64,000 nucleotides of DNA from Nitrososphaerota archaeon (GTDB lineage: Archaea; Thermoproteota; Nitrososphaeria; Nitrososphaerales; Gagatemarchaeaceae), in contig JAGWHB010000001.1 of assembly GCA_028867035.1 (NCBI GenBank), forward strand, positions 186,001 through 250,000. Direction: 5' to 3'. Shown in pieces: positions 24,117-31,754 of this stretch; positions within the stretch are counted from its first letter, which is position 1; each line of letters begins with the position of its first letter. The notes below the pieces were generated by a model. The model had not been told where the DNA came from. It worked only from the letters and a program-made list of their open reading frames with translations, and ran no database searches. Made by a program: the position numbers and the translations under genes.

Positions 24117-24746
24117 TTGCAGGTTTCGGGAACGGCTGCTCGCCAAGGGAATCTGGACCTGTGTCTGGAATTCACAGACACGGTAGACTGGCGGACCAGC
24201 GATCATGCCAAGGACAGGCTGGTCACCTATGCGGATCTGGTCAGTTGGAGCCAGCGGAAGGGGGTAGTGGACGACAAAGAGGCGAAGAGGCTGCTCAGGC
24301 TGGCACGAGAGGAGGATGTCACAGCAGGAGGCGTGCTTGAGAAGGCGCGCGTCCTGCGTGAAGCAACCTATAGGATCTTTTCAGCTGCCGCGCATGGCAG
24401 GAAGGCCGGTCCCGAGGATGTGAAAATACTCAATGATTATCTCGGCAGGGCCATGGCTCAGATGGAAGTGCAGATGACGGATGAGGGGTACAAGCTCGGT
24501 TGGCGCACCGAGGCATTGGCCGACAGGATGCTCTATCCCATCGCGAAGTCTGCGGCCGAGCTCCTGACCTCGGAAAGGTTGGATAGGGTGAGTGAATGCG
24601 CCAACGAAGAAGAAGGGTGCGGGTCTCTGTTCATCGACGGTTCCAAGAGCCACTCAAGACGTTGGTGTAGCATGGACAGTTGTGGGAACAAGGTGAAACT
24701 CAGGACGTACTATCGACGGCACAAGAAGACCTCCGGGTCGGGCTGA
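24117..24746 (+). CDS. CGNR zinc-finger (ABATE-domain) transcriptional regulator
   Basis: About 209 aa. N-terminal ABATE domain: DLCLEFTDTVDW, then a helical bundle with LVTYADLVSWSQRKGVVD. The C-terminal zinc finger follows the CGNR family: CANEEEGCGSLFIDGSK then RRWCSMDSCGNK, where the usual CGNR reads CGNK. Such proteins are DNA-binding regulators in bacteria. TTG 24117 is chosen because a CAAATAT box (24087-24093) lies 27 nt upstream and the ABATE motif begins just after it; GTG 24102 is an alternative. Its target is not known. Confidence 0.78.
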   Translation: MQVSGTAARQGNLDLCLEFTDTVDWRTSDHAKDRLVTYADLVSWSQRKGVVDDKEAKRLLRLAREEDVTAGGVLEKARVLREATYRIFSAAAHGRKAGPEDVKILNDYLGRAMAQMEVQMTDEGYKLGWRTEALADRMLYPIAKSAAELLTSERLDRVSECANEEEGCGSLFIDGSKSHSRRWCSMDSCGNKVKLRTYYRRHKKTSGSG

Positions 24747-24767
24747 ATAGACCGACTTTGGCCAGAG

Positions 24768-25100
24768 CTATGGCTTCTTGATATTGGTCACGAGCAGCTT
24801 GAACTGGAGAGTCTTCCCCGCCATGGGATGCCTTCCGGACCGGCCGTAGGCCTTCTCTGGTGGGAGGGTGATCTCCTTCTCCTCGTTGATCTTCATCCCG
24901 ATAAGGGCCTCCTCGAATCCGGAGATCACCTGGTGCTGCCCGAGCACCACCTGCAGCGGCTTGTAGTCTCGGGCCGGGTTGAACATGCCCGACTTCACGG
25001 CTTCTGCCTTCATGCTTGTATCGAAGACCTTCCCTCCGGGGAATCTGCCGATGTAGTGGACGGAGATTGTGTCTCCCGCCTGTGCTCTGACTTCGCTCAA
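24768..25100 (-). CDS. FKBP-type peptidyl-prolyl cis-trans isomerase
   Basis: 110 aa. GDTISVHYIGRFPGGKVFDTS, PLQVVLGQHQVISGFEEALIGM and EKEITLPPEKAYG are the FKBP core motifs, with Tyr, Phe and Trp/Ile-type pocket residues in place. It is the short form without the insert-in-flap chaperone domain seen in SlyD-like archaeal FKBPs. It catalyses proline isomerisation during protein folding in the cytoplasm. No signal peptide. Confidence 0.9.
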   Translation of the reverse strand: MSEVRAQAGDTISVHYIGRFPGGKVFDTSMKAEAVKSGMFNPARDYKPLQVVLGQHQVISGFEEALIGMKINEEKEITLPPEKAYGRSGRHPMAGKTLQFKLLVTNIKKP

Positions 25101-25735
25101 CGGATGCCTGCTGAAGAAACCGCGTAATTAAGGACAGAGCCGCCCCTCGCTGTTTTCGTCTGCCCGTTCAGGTCAGGTGCGATCCTTCTTCCGCGCTTCG
25201 TTCCGGCTTCGATTCGCATCCGGGTGTCGAACCGCCTTCAGGATTTGGTGCACCTTCGGGCATCGAACAGTTCTTCGTCCGGGTCCGGTGCTAAGCATGA
25301 GCTCCACACCTCGCTCGGTCGAAGAAGGGTTCTCCCCCCTCCTGCGTACCTCCACCTTCGTGCGTTTCCACCCCCGCATGCGCTTCTCCGCCTTCCCGAG
25401 GCGTGGTCGTCGGACCACACCCGCTCTGGCGAGCACAAGACTCTGCGTCTAACCCAAGGGCAGCCCGGAATATTCCCGACCTCGCGCGTAACCGGCGTCG
25501 ACTCGGACTGCACTTCAGGCCATCGGCAGAGCCAACAGCGAGAGAGCTGGCACTGTCATGTTCTGCGAGCCTGTTATCCTAGGGTGACTTGTGTTGCTGA
25601 CAAACAACAGATTTTCTGTTGACCATCGTATCATGGCAGGGAAAACTGCGCAGAGAAAGGAGGCCTCCTCGTCTGGCGAATGTGGTGTGCGTCTGCAAAC
25701 TATGACCCCGGGGTGGAAAATGCCTCAGCCCAACC
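25101..25735. other. gene-poor region, possible structured RNA
   Basis: About 635 nt with no recognisable protein. Open frames exist on both strands (for example 25173-25436 minus and 25177-25452 plus), but they are rich in codons that neighbours avoid, such as CGA, and show no motif. TTCGA-type words recur. On the minus strand, GGATAACAGGCTCG (about 25570-25583) is identical to a conserved word of archaeal 23S rRNA domain V, but the flanks align only weakly. No tRNA fold is evident. Confidence 0.4.
25605..25621. repeat. perfect 7-bp stem, 3-nt loop hairpin
   Basis: CAACAGA-TTT-TCTGTTG forms a perfect hairpin in the gene-poor region. A further TGTTG/CAACA pairing lies just upstream (from about 25592). 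It is AT-rich for this genome and may be a transcript end or part of an unannotated RNA. Confidence 0.45.
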
Positions 25736-26164
25736 GTGAAATCGGCGGGGTGCGCCTACGTGCGCGTGGCGGAGTCTTCTGTCCATCGGTCGATGAAGTC
25801 CATCGTCAGGAACGAGCTGGAGTACGAGCACTACGCTGTGGTCGAAGAGCCGCTCTTCCCGCCGAGGAAGAAGGTGACCTGGTCGGCCTATCGGCCCGAC
25901 CTCATGGGATACAGGTCTGAGGGAGGGACCGAGGAGCTGGTCCTTGTGGAATGCGAGACACATCCCAACATGAACAGGCTTGGAGCAAAGAACTTTTCCA
26001 GCGTCTGGTTCCAACCCTATCTCTTCAGGCGAGGCTCGGTGAGGAGGATACTTGCGGTCCCCCAGGGTCGGCTCCGTAGCGTCGACATGAAGATCAGAGA
26101 CGAATGGGAAGTGTGGGTTCTGGGACCCAACTCTGCGATGGAGAAGTTCCCGAGATTCTCCTAA
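25736..26164 (+). CDS. hypothetical protein with a PD-(D/E)XK-like nuclease motif
   Basis: 142 aa from GTG 25736; ATG 25793 is an alternative that keeps all conserved parts. Central block: YRPDLMGYR, then ELVLVECETHPN. The order Asp, then Glu-x-Glu-Thr on the next strand, fits the PD-(D/E)XK nuclease core. A protein encoded about 1 kb downstream (27211) carries the same pattern (CDVMGTRG, then LIVEIETG). No lysine follows the acidic pair in the canonical place, so activity is uncertain. No promoter is obvious. Confidence 0.55.
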   Translation: MKSAGCAYVRVAESSVHRSMKSIVRNELEYEHYAVVEEPLFPPRKKVTWSAYRPDLMGYRSEGGTEELVLVECETHPNMNRLGAKNFSSVWFQPYLFRRGSVRRILAVPQGRLRSVDMKIRDEWEVWVLGPNSAMEKFPRFS

Positions 26165-26521
26165 CACGTTTGTGCACAAAACGCCCAGGGACGATTCTCG
26201 ATGCCGAAAATCGAGGCAACTGATTTATACTTCTCGCGCATTTGATACTGTCACTCGTCCGGCCAGGAAAAGGATGGATTCGCGGAAAAGAAGAGGTGCT
26301 GGGGAAAGCCTTAGCGCCTGGTACCAATCCGCGAGCGGGATGGTGGCGCGTAGAGCCGGGGAAACCTGGACTTCACGAAGGCCAAACCGAGGGCGAACCG
26401 GGACGGCGGCAATGAAGGAACGCTACGAGGCTGCCGTCGGAGGAAAGCCACATCCCTCCTGAGAGCCGGGCGAGGCAACCAAATATCACCCAGTGCTAAC
26501 CCTGAAGCGGGAACGGTCAGG
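26165..26521. other. intergenic region, no confident gene
   Basis: A TATA-like GATTTATAC occurs at about 26221-26230 and AAATATCAC at about 26480. A plus-strand frame (26172-26462, ATG at 26274) is open but is low-complexity and Arg/Gly/Ser-rich, with no motif. The second AT-rich element probably serves the phosphoribosyltransferase at 26522. Confidence 0.35.
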
Positions 26522-27166
26522 TTGCTCTTCAGGAACAGGGTGGAGGCCGGGAGGAAGTTGGCCGGTGTGCTTTCCCAGCTCAAGGGCCAGGACGTTGTGG
26601 TGCTCGGCATCCCCCGCGGCGGGGTGGTAGTCGCCAACGAAGTGGCGAAGGCGCTTGGGGCGCCGCTTGATGTTGTGGTTACGAAGAAGATCGAAGCACC
26701 GGGCGAGCCGGAGTATGCGCTGGGCGCTGTCACCCAGGAGGGGGACGTCATGATGGACAGACAGGCAGCCGAGTCCCTGGGAGCCAGCTCTTCATATCTA
26801 GACGAACAGATTCGGATGAAGAGGGAGGAAGTGAGGGAGCGGATGCAGAGGCTTCGCGGGGACATGCCCTACCCGCAGCTTGACGGGAAGGTTGTGGTGA
26901 TCGTCGACGACGGGATAGCGACAGGGAGCTCGGTGAGCGCGGCGGTCATGTCTGTGAAGAAGCGGAGGCCCAAGGAAGTCGTTGTTGCAGTCCCCGTCGC
27001 CCCAGCGGATGCGGTGCAGTCGCTTTCCGAAGACGGGACGAAGGTGGTTTGTCTGGAGACACCCGGGCCCTTCCTCGCCATAGGGGAGTTCTACGGGGAC
27101 TTCGAGCAGGTGGAGGACCTCGAAGTCAAGCGCATCCTCGATGAAAACGCAGCACAGCGCCGCTGA
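26522..27166 (+). CDS. phosphoribosyltransferase-family protein
   Basis: 214 aa. VVVLGIPRGGVVVANEVAKALGAPLDVVV is the N-terminal beta-alpha unit of predicted phosphoribosyltransferases, and VVIVDDGIATGSSVSAAV is the PRPP-binding signature (two acidic residues then GIATGSS). The hood region differs from that of adenine, hypoxanthine or orotate enzymes, so the base or substrate is unknown; related proteins are often stand-alone PRTases of unknown role or linked to dienelactone-hydrolase-like genes. TTG 26522 starts the frame. It precedes a nuclease-like gene and the pyr operon in the same direction. Confidence 0.8.
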   Translation: MLFRNRVEAGRKLAGVLSQLKGQDVVVLGIPRGGVVVANEVAKALGAPLDVVVTKKIEAPGEPEYALGAVTQEGDVMMDRQAAESLGASSSYLDEQIRMKREEVRERMQRLRGDMPYPQLDGKVVVIVDDGIATGSSVSAAVMSVKKRRPKEVVVAVPVAPADAVQSLSEDGTKVVCLETPGPFLAIGEFYGDFEQVEDLEVKRILDENAAQRR

Positions 27167-27210
27167 ACTTCCGCGGCCTTAATACTGGCAAGGGTGCCGG
27201 GAAAAATCGA

Positions 27211-27885
27211 TTGGACGTACGCAGGTTCAAGGAGGATCTGTACGAGCTGGCGGCAAGGGCGTGCGCCGACGACGACCAGGAAGTTCGTTCGAAGGTGTTT
27301 GCGACCGCGGACATCCTGGTCAACCTTTACAAGAAGAATTTGGTGAAAATCAACCACTCTGCCTTGGAACTGGTCTGTGCCCACAGCTTGATCAGGCAGG
27401 GATATTCCGTGAAAGTGGAGCAGAGGCTGGATGAGACTCTCGTCTGCGACGTTATGGGGACGAGGGGGGACGGGCAGCTCATAGTCGAAATCGAGACCGG
27501 GTTCATCCCTCCCGAGGCAGCGCTGGAACCGGCTGCCTACGCCCGCAGCAGGATAGCGAGCAAGATCGCGAGATATAGCAGGTTCGCCGGGAAGTTCGCC
27601 CTTGGAACCACGCCTTCATACGTCCTGGACCTTCCTGAGTTCTTCGTCAGGCCCCCCAGAAACAGAACGCGTGAAGAGGCGGCGGAAATCAAGACCCTGA
27701 CCGATGTCCGCTACAACAAACCACCGATTTCGATAGACGAACTGATGCAGGCCAGGCTGCACATGATATTCCTCATAGACGTCGACTCGGCGAGCACACA
27801 GGAGCTAGACCCGGACACCTACGACAGGACCGCCCTTGTCCTCCTCGACTGGCATAGAATCGTTCAAGGCTTAAATCCGCGGTGA
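27211..27885 (+). CDS. hypothetical protein with a PD-(D/E)XK-like nuclease core
   Basis: 224 aa. A helical N-terminal domain (LYELAARACADDDQEVR...) is followed by SLIRQGYSVKVEQRLD, LVCDVMG and LIVEIETG. This is the helix, Glu, Asp and Glu-x-Glu pattern of PD-(D/E)XK enzymes. The C-terminal part contains IFLIDVDSAS and a helix. The Asp-x-Met-Gly and Glu-x-Glu-Thr words recur in the protein at 25736, so the two are probably paralogous. TTG 27211 has a TTAATAC box (27179-27185) 29 nt upstream. Cellular role unknown. Confidence 0.6.
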   Translation: MDVRRFKEDLYELAARACADDDQEVRSKVFATADILVNLYKKNLVKINHSALELVCAHSLIRQGYSVKVEQRLDETLVCDVMGTRGDGQLIVEIETGFIPPEAALEPAAYARSRIASKIARYSRFAGKFALGTTPSYVLDLPEFFVRPPRNRTREEAAEIKTLTDVRYNKPPISIDELMQARLHMIFLIDVDSASTQELDPDTYDRTALVLLDWHRIVQGLNPR

Positions 27886-27957
27886 AGGGCAATTTGGCGC
27901 GGGTTCAATTTCGCGTAATCGGCATTCTGGAAGAGCCTGGTTCCTTGGTGAAGTCGG

Positions 27958-28578
27958 TTGAGTTCTGAGTCTCATGGCGGCAGGGCGGCTCTTGCGGAGG
28001 CTCTCTTCCGAATCGGGGCCGTGAGGTTCGGGAAGTTCACTCTCTCCAGCGGGAAATCGAGCAGCTACTATGTGGACTTGAGGGTCCTGCCCAGCGACCC
28101 CGAGGCCTATGGGCTCGCAGTGTCAGCGTATCTCGCAGTTGTGAAGGTAATGGGGGAGGAGAACTTCGATGTCGTCGCAGGTGTTGCGACGGCCGGGGTG
28201 ACGATTTCATCTCCGCTGGCGTACCTTCTCAAGAAGCCGATGGTGTATGTCAGGAGGGAGGAGAAGGGGCATGGGCTCGGCAAGCTGGTCGAGGGCGCAG
28301 TCCGGCCGGGGTGGAGGGCGCTCGTCATCGACGACCTGGTCACCACCGGCGGGAGCATCGTTTCCGCGGTCGAGGCGCTGAGGAAATCGGGGTGCGTGGT
28401 AAAGGACGCTCTTGTGCTGGTCGACAGGCTCGAGGGCGGGAAGGCCAACCTTGCTCGTTCAGGGGTCAAGCTCAGCTCGTTCTCCGACATCAAAGACCTG
28501 GTCGAGACGCTCTACGCGCAGGAGAAGATCACCAAGGCCGACTATCAGGCCGTACTGAAGCAGATGGAGGGGAGGTAG
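27958..28578 (+). CDS. pyrE: orotate phosphoribosyltransferase
   Basis: 206 aa. Converts orotate plus PRPP to orotidine monophosphate in pyrimidine synthesis. TLSSGKSSSYYVDLR is the orotate-loop/PRPP contact, FDVVAGVATAGV and the loop with KKPMVYVRREEKGHG (catalytic-loop Lys and His) follow, and ALVIDDLVTTGGSI is the PRPP signature. TTG 27958 is the best start in frame. The stop is 1 nt before pyrD. Confidence 0.93.
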   Translation: MSSESHGGRAALAEALFRIGAVRFGKFTLSSGKSSSYYVDLRVLPSDPEAYGLAVSAYLAVVKVMGEENFDVVAGVATAGVTISSPLAYLLKKPMVYVRREEKGHGLGKLVEGAVRPGWRALVIDDLVTTGGSIVSAVEALRKSGCVVKDALVLVDRLEGGKANLARSGVKLSSFSDIKDLVETLYAQEKITKADYQAVLKQMEGR

Positions 28579-28579
28579 C

Positions 28580-29515
28580 GTGGACGTGGATGCAATCGCC
28601 GTGAAAATGGGAGGTTTGCACCTGTCGAATCCCACCGTGCTCGCGTCGGGGGTGCACGGGAGCTCCCTTTCCAAGGTGCTGCAGGCCCTCAAGGTCGGAG
28701 CGGGAGGAGCGGTTACGAAATCCATCGGCCCCGTCGAGAGGCAGGGATACGCTGAACCGACGCTGGTCGAGGTGGAGTCGGGGATGGTGAACGCCGCCGG
28801 GCTCCCGAACCCAGGGGCTGGGAGGTTCTCGGAACAGCTGGCGCAGGTGAACGGCAAAGGGCTCCCGATCATTGTTTCGATATTTGGAGGGGACGATGAT
28901 GAATTCTCCAAGGTCGTCAAGGTCCTGGATGGCTACGACTTCGCGGCCTACGAGCTGAACCTCAGCTGCCCCCACGTGTCCGGAGTGGGGACTGAGATTG
29001 GGCACTATCCGGAAGAGGTGAGCAAGGTGACGAAGGCTGTCAAGAGGGGGACTGGGAAGCCGGTATTCGCCAAGCTATCCCCCAACACGGACAGGCTGAT
29101 CGAGGTGGCGAGGGCCGCCGTGGACGCGGGCGCGGACGGGCTGACGGCGATCAACACGGTCAAAGCGTTCCCCATCGACGTCGAATCGGGAAGGCAGTCC
29201 CTTTCGAACGGCTACGGGGGGCTCTCGGGAGGGGCGATCAGGCCGATCGCGCTCCGCTGCGTCTATGAATTGAGAGAGGAGTTTGACGTCCCAATCATGG
29301 GGTGCGGTGGGGTCGGCGCCTGGGAGCATGCGGTGCAGTTCCTGTTGGCGGGCGCCGACGCCGTGCAGCTCGGCACTTCCACGATCAAGAAGTTCGAGAT
29401 ATTCAACGACGTCAATGTCGGGCTGATATCCTACATGGAGAGGAAGGGGTTCGAGAAGCTCGGAGACCTCGTCGGGGCGGCGCACAGGGGAGGACCTCGG
29501 GGAGGGGAGGGTTGA
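28580..29515 (+). CDS. pyrD: dihydroorotate dehydrogenase, class 1B type
   Basis: 311 aa. Oxidises dihydroorotate to orotate using FMN. NPTVLASGVHG and SIFGGDDDEF are FMN-contact segments; YELNLSCPHV contains the catalytic Cys that marks class 1 enzymes (class 2 has Ser); GCGGVGAWEHA and VQLGTSTIK complete the phosphate-binding site. Class 1B enzymes usually pair with a PyrK electron-transfer subunit, but no pyrK is in this window. GTG 28580 starts 1 nt after the pyrE stop; its own stop overlaps pyrF's ATG by one base (TGATG). Confidence 0.93.
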   Translation: MDVDAIAVKMGGLHLSNPTVLASGVHGSSLSKVLQALKVGAGGAVTKSIGPVERQGYAEPTLVEVESGMVNAAGLPNPGAGRFSEQLAQVNGKGLPIIVSIFGGDDDEFSKVVKVLDGYDFAAYELNLSCPHVSGVGTEIGHYPEEVSKVTKAVKRGTGKPVFAKLSPNTDRLIEVARAAVDAGADGLTAINTVKAFPIDVESGRQSLSNGYGGLSGGAIRPIALRCVYELREEFDVPIMGCGGVGAWEHAVQFLLAGADAVQLGTSTIKKFEIFNDVNVGLISYMERKGFEKLGDLVGAAHRGGPRGGEG

Positions 29516-30237
29516 TGGATTTCAAAGAGAGGATTCTACGTTCGGCCCGGGCCAGGAAGAGCAGGGTGGTCCTTGCGCTCGACTTCTCGGACCCATACGA
29601 CATGAGGCTGTCCAGGGCAGAGAAGGTGCTGGATCTGACGAAGGGAGAGGTGGCGGCGGTGAAGATCAATCACCATCTACTCCTCCCCTACGGTCTGCGG
29701 GGACTGAGCGGGATCATCGGAACCTGCAAGCAGGAGGGCCTCCCGCTCATCGCAGATCTGAAGATTAACGACATCGAATCGACCAATCTGAATATTGCCG
29801 ACTCTCTCTTCGCGTTCGGGTTCGACGCGCTCATCGCCAACCCGTTCGTCGGGAGGGAAGAGGGCCTTGGCAAGGTCGTCCAGAGGGTCCATTCGAATGG
29901 CGGGGGGATACTCTTCCTAGTCTACATGAGCCACGAAGGGGCGAAGGAAGGTTATGCGCTCCGTCTTCAGGGAGGCGAGCCGTTCTACCGTGTCTTTGCG
30001 CAGAGGGCGAAGGAGTGGGGCGCCGACGGGGTGATAGTGTCGGCGAAGTCGGCGGACAAGATTACGGAGACCAGGCAGATCGTCGGCAAGGAGTGTCTGA
30101 TATTCTCCCCTGGAGTCGGGGCCCAGGGAGGGGACAAGTCCTCTGGGATCGCGGCGGGTGCCGATTTCATCTTGGTCGGCAGGTCCATCACAGAGTCCCC
30201 CGACCCGCTGAAGGCGGTCCGGGAGCTCAAGGCGTAG
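29515..30237 (+). CDS. pyrF: orotidine 5'-phosphate decarboxylase
   Basis: 240 aa. Removes CO2 from OMP to give UMP. VVLALDFSDP at the start, IADLKINDIESTN with the Asp-Lys-x-x-Asp catalytic array and FSPGVGAQGGD plus ILVGRSITESPDP (phosphate-binding) are diagnostic. ATG 29515 overlaps the pyrD stop by one base, so pyrE, pyrD and pyrF form one operon. Confidence 0.93.
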   Translation: MDFKERILRSARARKSRVVLALDFSDPYDMRLSRAEKVLDLTKGEVAAVKINHHLLLPYGLRGLSGIIGTCKQEGLPLIADLKINDIESTNLNIADSLFAFGFDALIANPFVGREEGLGKVVQRVHSNGGGILFLVYMSHEGAKEGYALRLQGGEPFYRVFAQRAKEWGADGVIVSAKSADKITETRQIVGKECLIFSPGVGAQGGDKSSGIAAGADFILVGRSITESPDPLKAVRELKA

Positions 30238-30280
30238 CCGTCAGGGTGCCCTTATCAGACGTCGCGGTCTTCCCAGGGCC

Positions 30281-30898
30281 ATGGAACATTGGGTAGAAAT
30301 CAATCTTGAGGGAGAACTCGCGGCTCAGGACGGTATCCTGCTTGACGTTCTCAGGGCCTATGTGAGGGGGCTGGAAAGGGAGGGACAGCTTGTGACCTAC
30401 CATTATTTCCGGGAGCCAGAAATCAGGTTCAGGGTCAGAATGAAGACGAAGGGTGCGAAGAAAAAGCAGCGCCTCGCCATCTCGCGCATCGCCGACTCGC
30501 TGCTGAAGAAGGAGTTGGTCACGGCGTGGCACTTCGGAAACCACGGCGAGGAGGGGGAGTACGTCGGGGAAGAAGACAGGTATGGGGAGAACGGGTGGAA
30601 GGTGGCCCAGGACTACTTCAGGAACGGGTCGGACACCGCCCTGGCCCTGCTCGACCTGAAGAGAAGAGCGCACCTGGAGAGCCCGCTTTGGGGGAAGGGG
30701 CTCGGAAACCCCTGGGAGGGGGGAGACCGCAACCCCTGGATGGACAGAGAAGAAGATCCGCTCGTGTACCACTGGAGCAGGTTCGTCCATCTCTTTTCGA
30801 ACCAGGTCGGTTTCGACATGGGGAAGGAGGTGGAACTTTGCCTGAAGCAGGCGGACAGATACGGCAGGGTGATGAAGGAGTTCGGGATGAATTGGTAG
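30281..30898 (+). CDS. SpaB C-terminal / thiopeptide-type biosynthesis-like protein
   Basis: 205 aa. The layout follows the C-terminal (elimination-type) domain of lantibiotic dehydratases and thiopeptide proteins: a YHYFREPEIRFRVRMKT segment matches the y-(F/Y)-x-R-x-(x)-P-x-x-R-(F/L)-R strand, and EEDRYGENGWKVAQDYFRNGSD matches the E-x-x-RYGG-x-x-x-x-x-(E/D)-x-F-x-x-(D/G)S pattern. No N-terminal glutamylation domain, precursor peptide or transporter is nearby. A CCTTATCAG box (about 30249-30257) lies 27 nt before ATG 30281. Its role in an archaeon with no obvious RiPP cluster is open. Confidence 0.65.
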   Translation: MEHWVEINLEGELAAQDGILLDVLRAYVRGLEREGQLVTYHYFREPEIRFRVRMKTKGAKKKQRLAISRIADSLLKKELVTAWHFGNHGEEGEYVGEEDRYGENGWKVAQDYFRNGSDTALALLDLKRRAHLESPLWGKGLGNPWEGGDRNPWMDREEDPLVYHWSRFVHLFSNQVGFDMGKEVELCLKQADRYGRVMKEFGMNW

Positions 30899-30912
30899 CG
30901 CGGACCCTGATG

Positions 30913-31275
30913 CTACGATTGAGACTGGCCTGAGTAGTATTCCCAGATTTTCTTCTGGGCCTCTTTGACATAGTTCATCTCTGCCCCGGACAACTTCGGG
31001 TCCGAGGCTCTTGCGAACGGCCTCCTCAGTGAGGACGGGAGGTCGTCGTCGCAGAAGAACCCGCCCCCAGGGAAGCCTGTGTCCTTGCGCACGATGATCG
31101 CGGCGAAGCCTGGCGCTCCCCTGGCGTACTCGCCTTTGTCGACGGCGACGATGGCCTCGAAGAGGGGCCGCCCCCTTGAGACGCCCAAGAGCTTCATCAA
31201 CTCCCCGTACGTGAGTGTCCCGCGGGCCCGGGCCGCCTTGAGCAGCTCCTGCCTCAGTTCTTCTATTCCGGCCAT
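30913..31275 (-). CDS. hypothetical protein
   Basis: 120 aa from ATG 31275 (an upstream TTG at 31290 adds five residues). The first half is a winged-helix-like segment, LRQELLKAARARGTLTYGELMKLLGVS, where the last part resembles the turn of an HTH. The middle (PGFAAIIVRKDTGFPGGGFFCDDDLP) looks like a small barrel or methylated-DNA-transferase-like region. I do not assign a family. It follows the broken arsC gene by 16 nt. Confidence 0.5.
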   Translation of the reverse strand: MAGIEELRQELLKAARARGTLTYGELMKLLGVSRGRPLFEAIVAVDKGEYARGAPGFAAIIVRKDTGFPGGGFFCDDDLPSSLRRPFARASDPKLSGAEMNYVKEAQKKIWEYYSGQSQS

Positions 31276-31291
31276 GATGGGTGTGACCAAA

Positions 31292-31716
31292 TCATTCGTT
31301 GATCGTTCCCGTGGGAAGATAGTATCTTCTGATCAGGCCGTCGATGCGCATGGAAAGCTCCTCCCTTATTCCTCTCAGCTCCTCCATGCTCTTGCCAGTC
31401 GCACCTGGGAGGGGCCAGTCCTCTCCCTTGCCCTCGGCCCCGATGGGACAGCGGTCGAGGCATCCGAACGTGACCACGCGCGAAGTCCTGGCGACCATTT
31501 CAGTGGTGACGACCCTGGGAGTCCTCTCGGTCATGGTGATGCCGACTTCTTCGAGGAGACCGCGGACGACGGGGTTGACGGCCGATGCGGGGCTGACACC
31601 AGCGCTCTCAGCCCTCCAGCCAGGGGGCGCCTTCGAGTTGAATATCTCCTCGGAGAGGACGCTCCTGAAATGTGTTCTCGACGCAGACGAAGAGTATGAT
31701 GCCCGTGAAGGCGCAT
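31292..31716 (-). pseudogene. arsenate reductase / low-Mr protein tyrosine phosphatase (ArsC), frameshifted
   Basis: The frame to 31292 contains FRSVLSEEIFNSKAPPGWRAESAGVSP and the C-terminal VTFGCLDRCP and WPLPG, as in thioredoxin-linked ArsC. The N-terminal strand IILFVCVENT lies in a different frame, so the P-loop CVENTFRS (C-x5-R) is split at T/F. Removing one T from ACATTTCAGG (minus strand, about 31671-31675) joins them. A second one-base change just after ATG 31716 would give MRLTGIILFVCVENTFRS. So the gene is either a pseudogene or carries sequencing errors. It would have reduced arsenate or dephosphorylated tyrosine. Confidence 0.7.
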
Positions 31717-31754
31717 GGGTCCGGGCTGGGATATAACGACTGCTCCGGGGACAG

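Noticed and set aside
25201..25260. TTCGA-rich segment resembling a tRNA T arm
   Set aside because: The flanking bases do not form T-arm or acceptor stems; no tRNA fold is found.
25173..25452. Overlapping open frames on both strands in the gene-poor region
   Set aside because: They use codons that neighbouring genes avoid, such as CGA, and show no motif; the region could be RNA or non-coding.
26172..26462. 97-codon frame with a TATA-like element upstream
   Set aside because: The translated product is low complexity and Arg/Gly/Ser-rich with no conserved segment.
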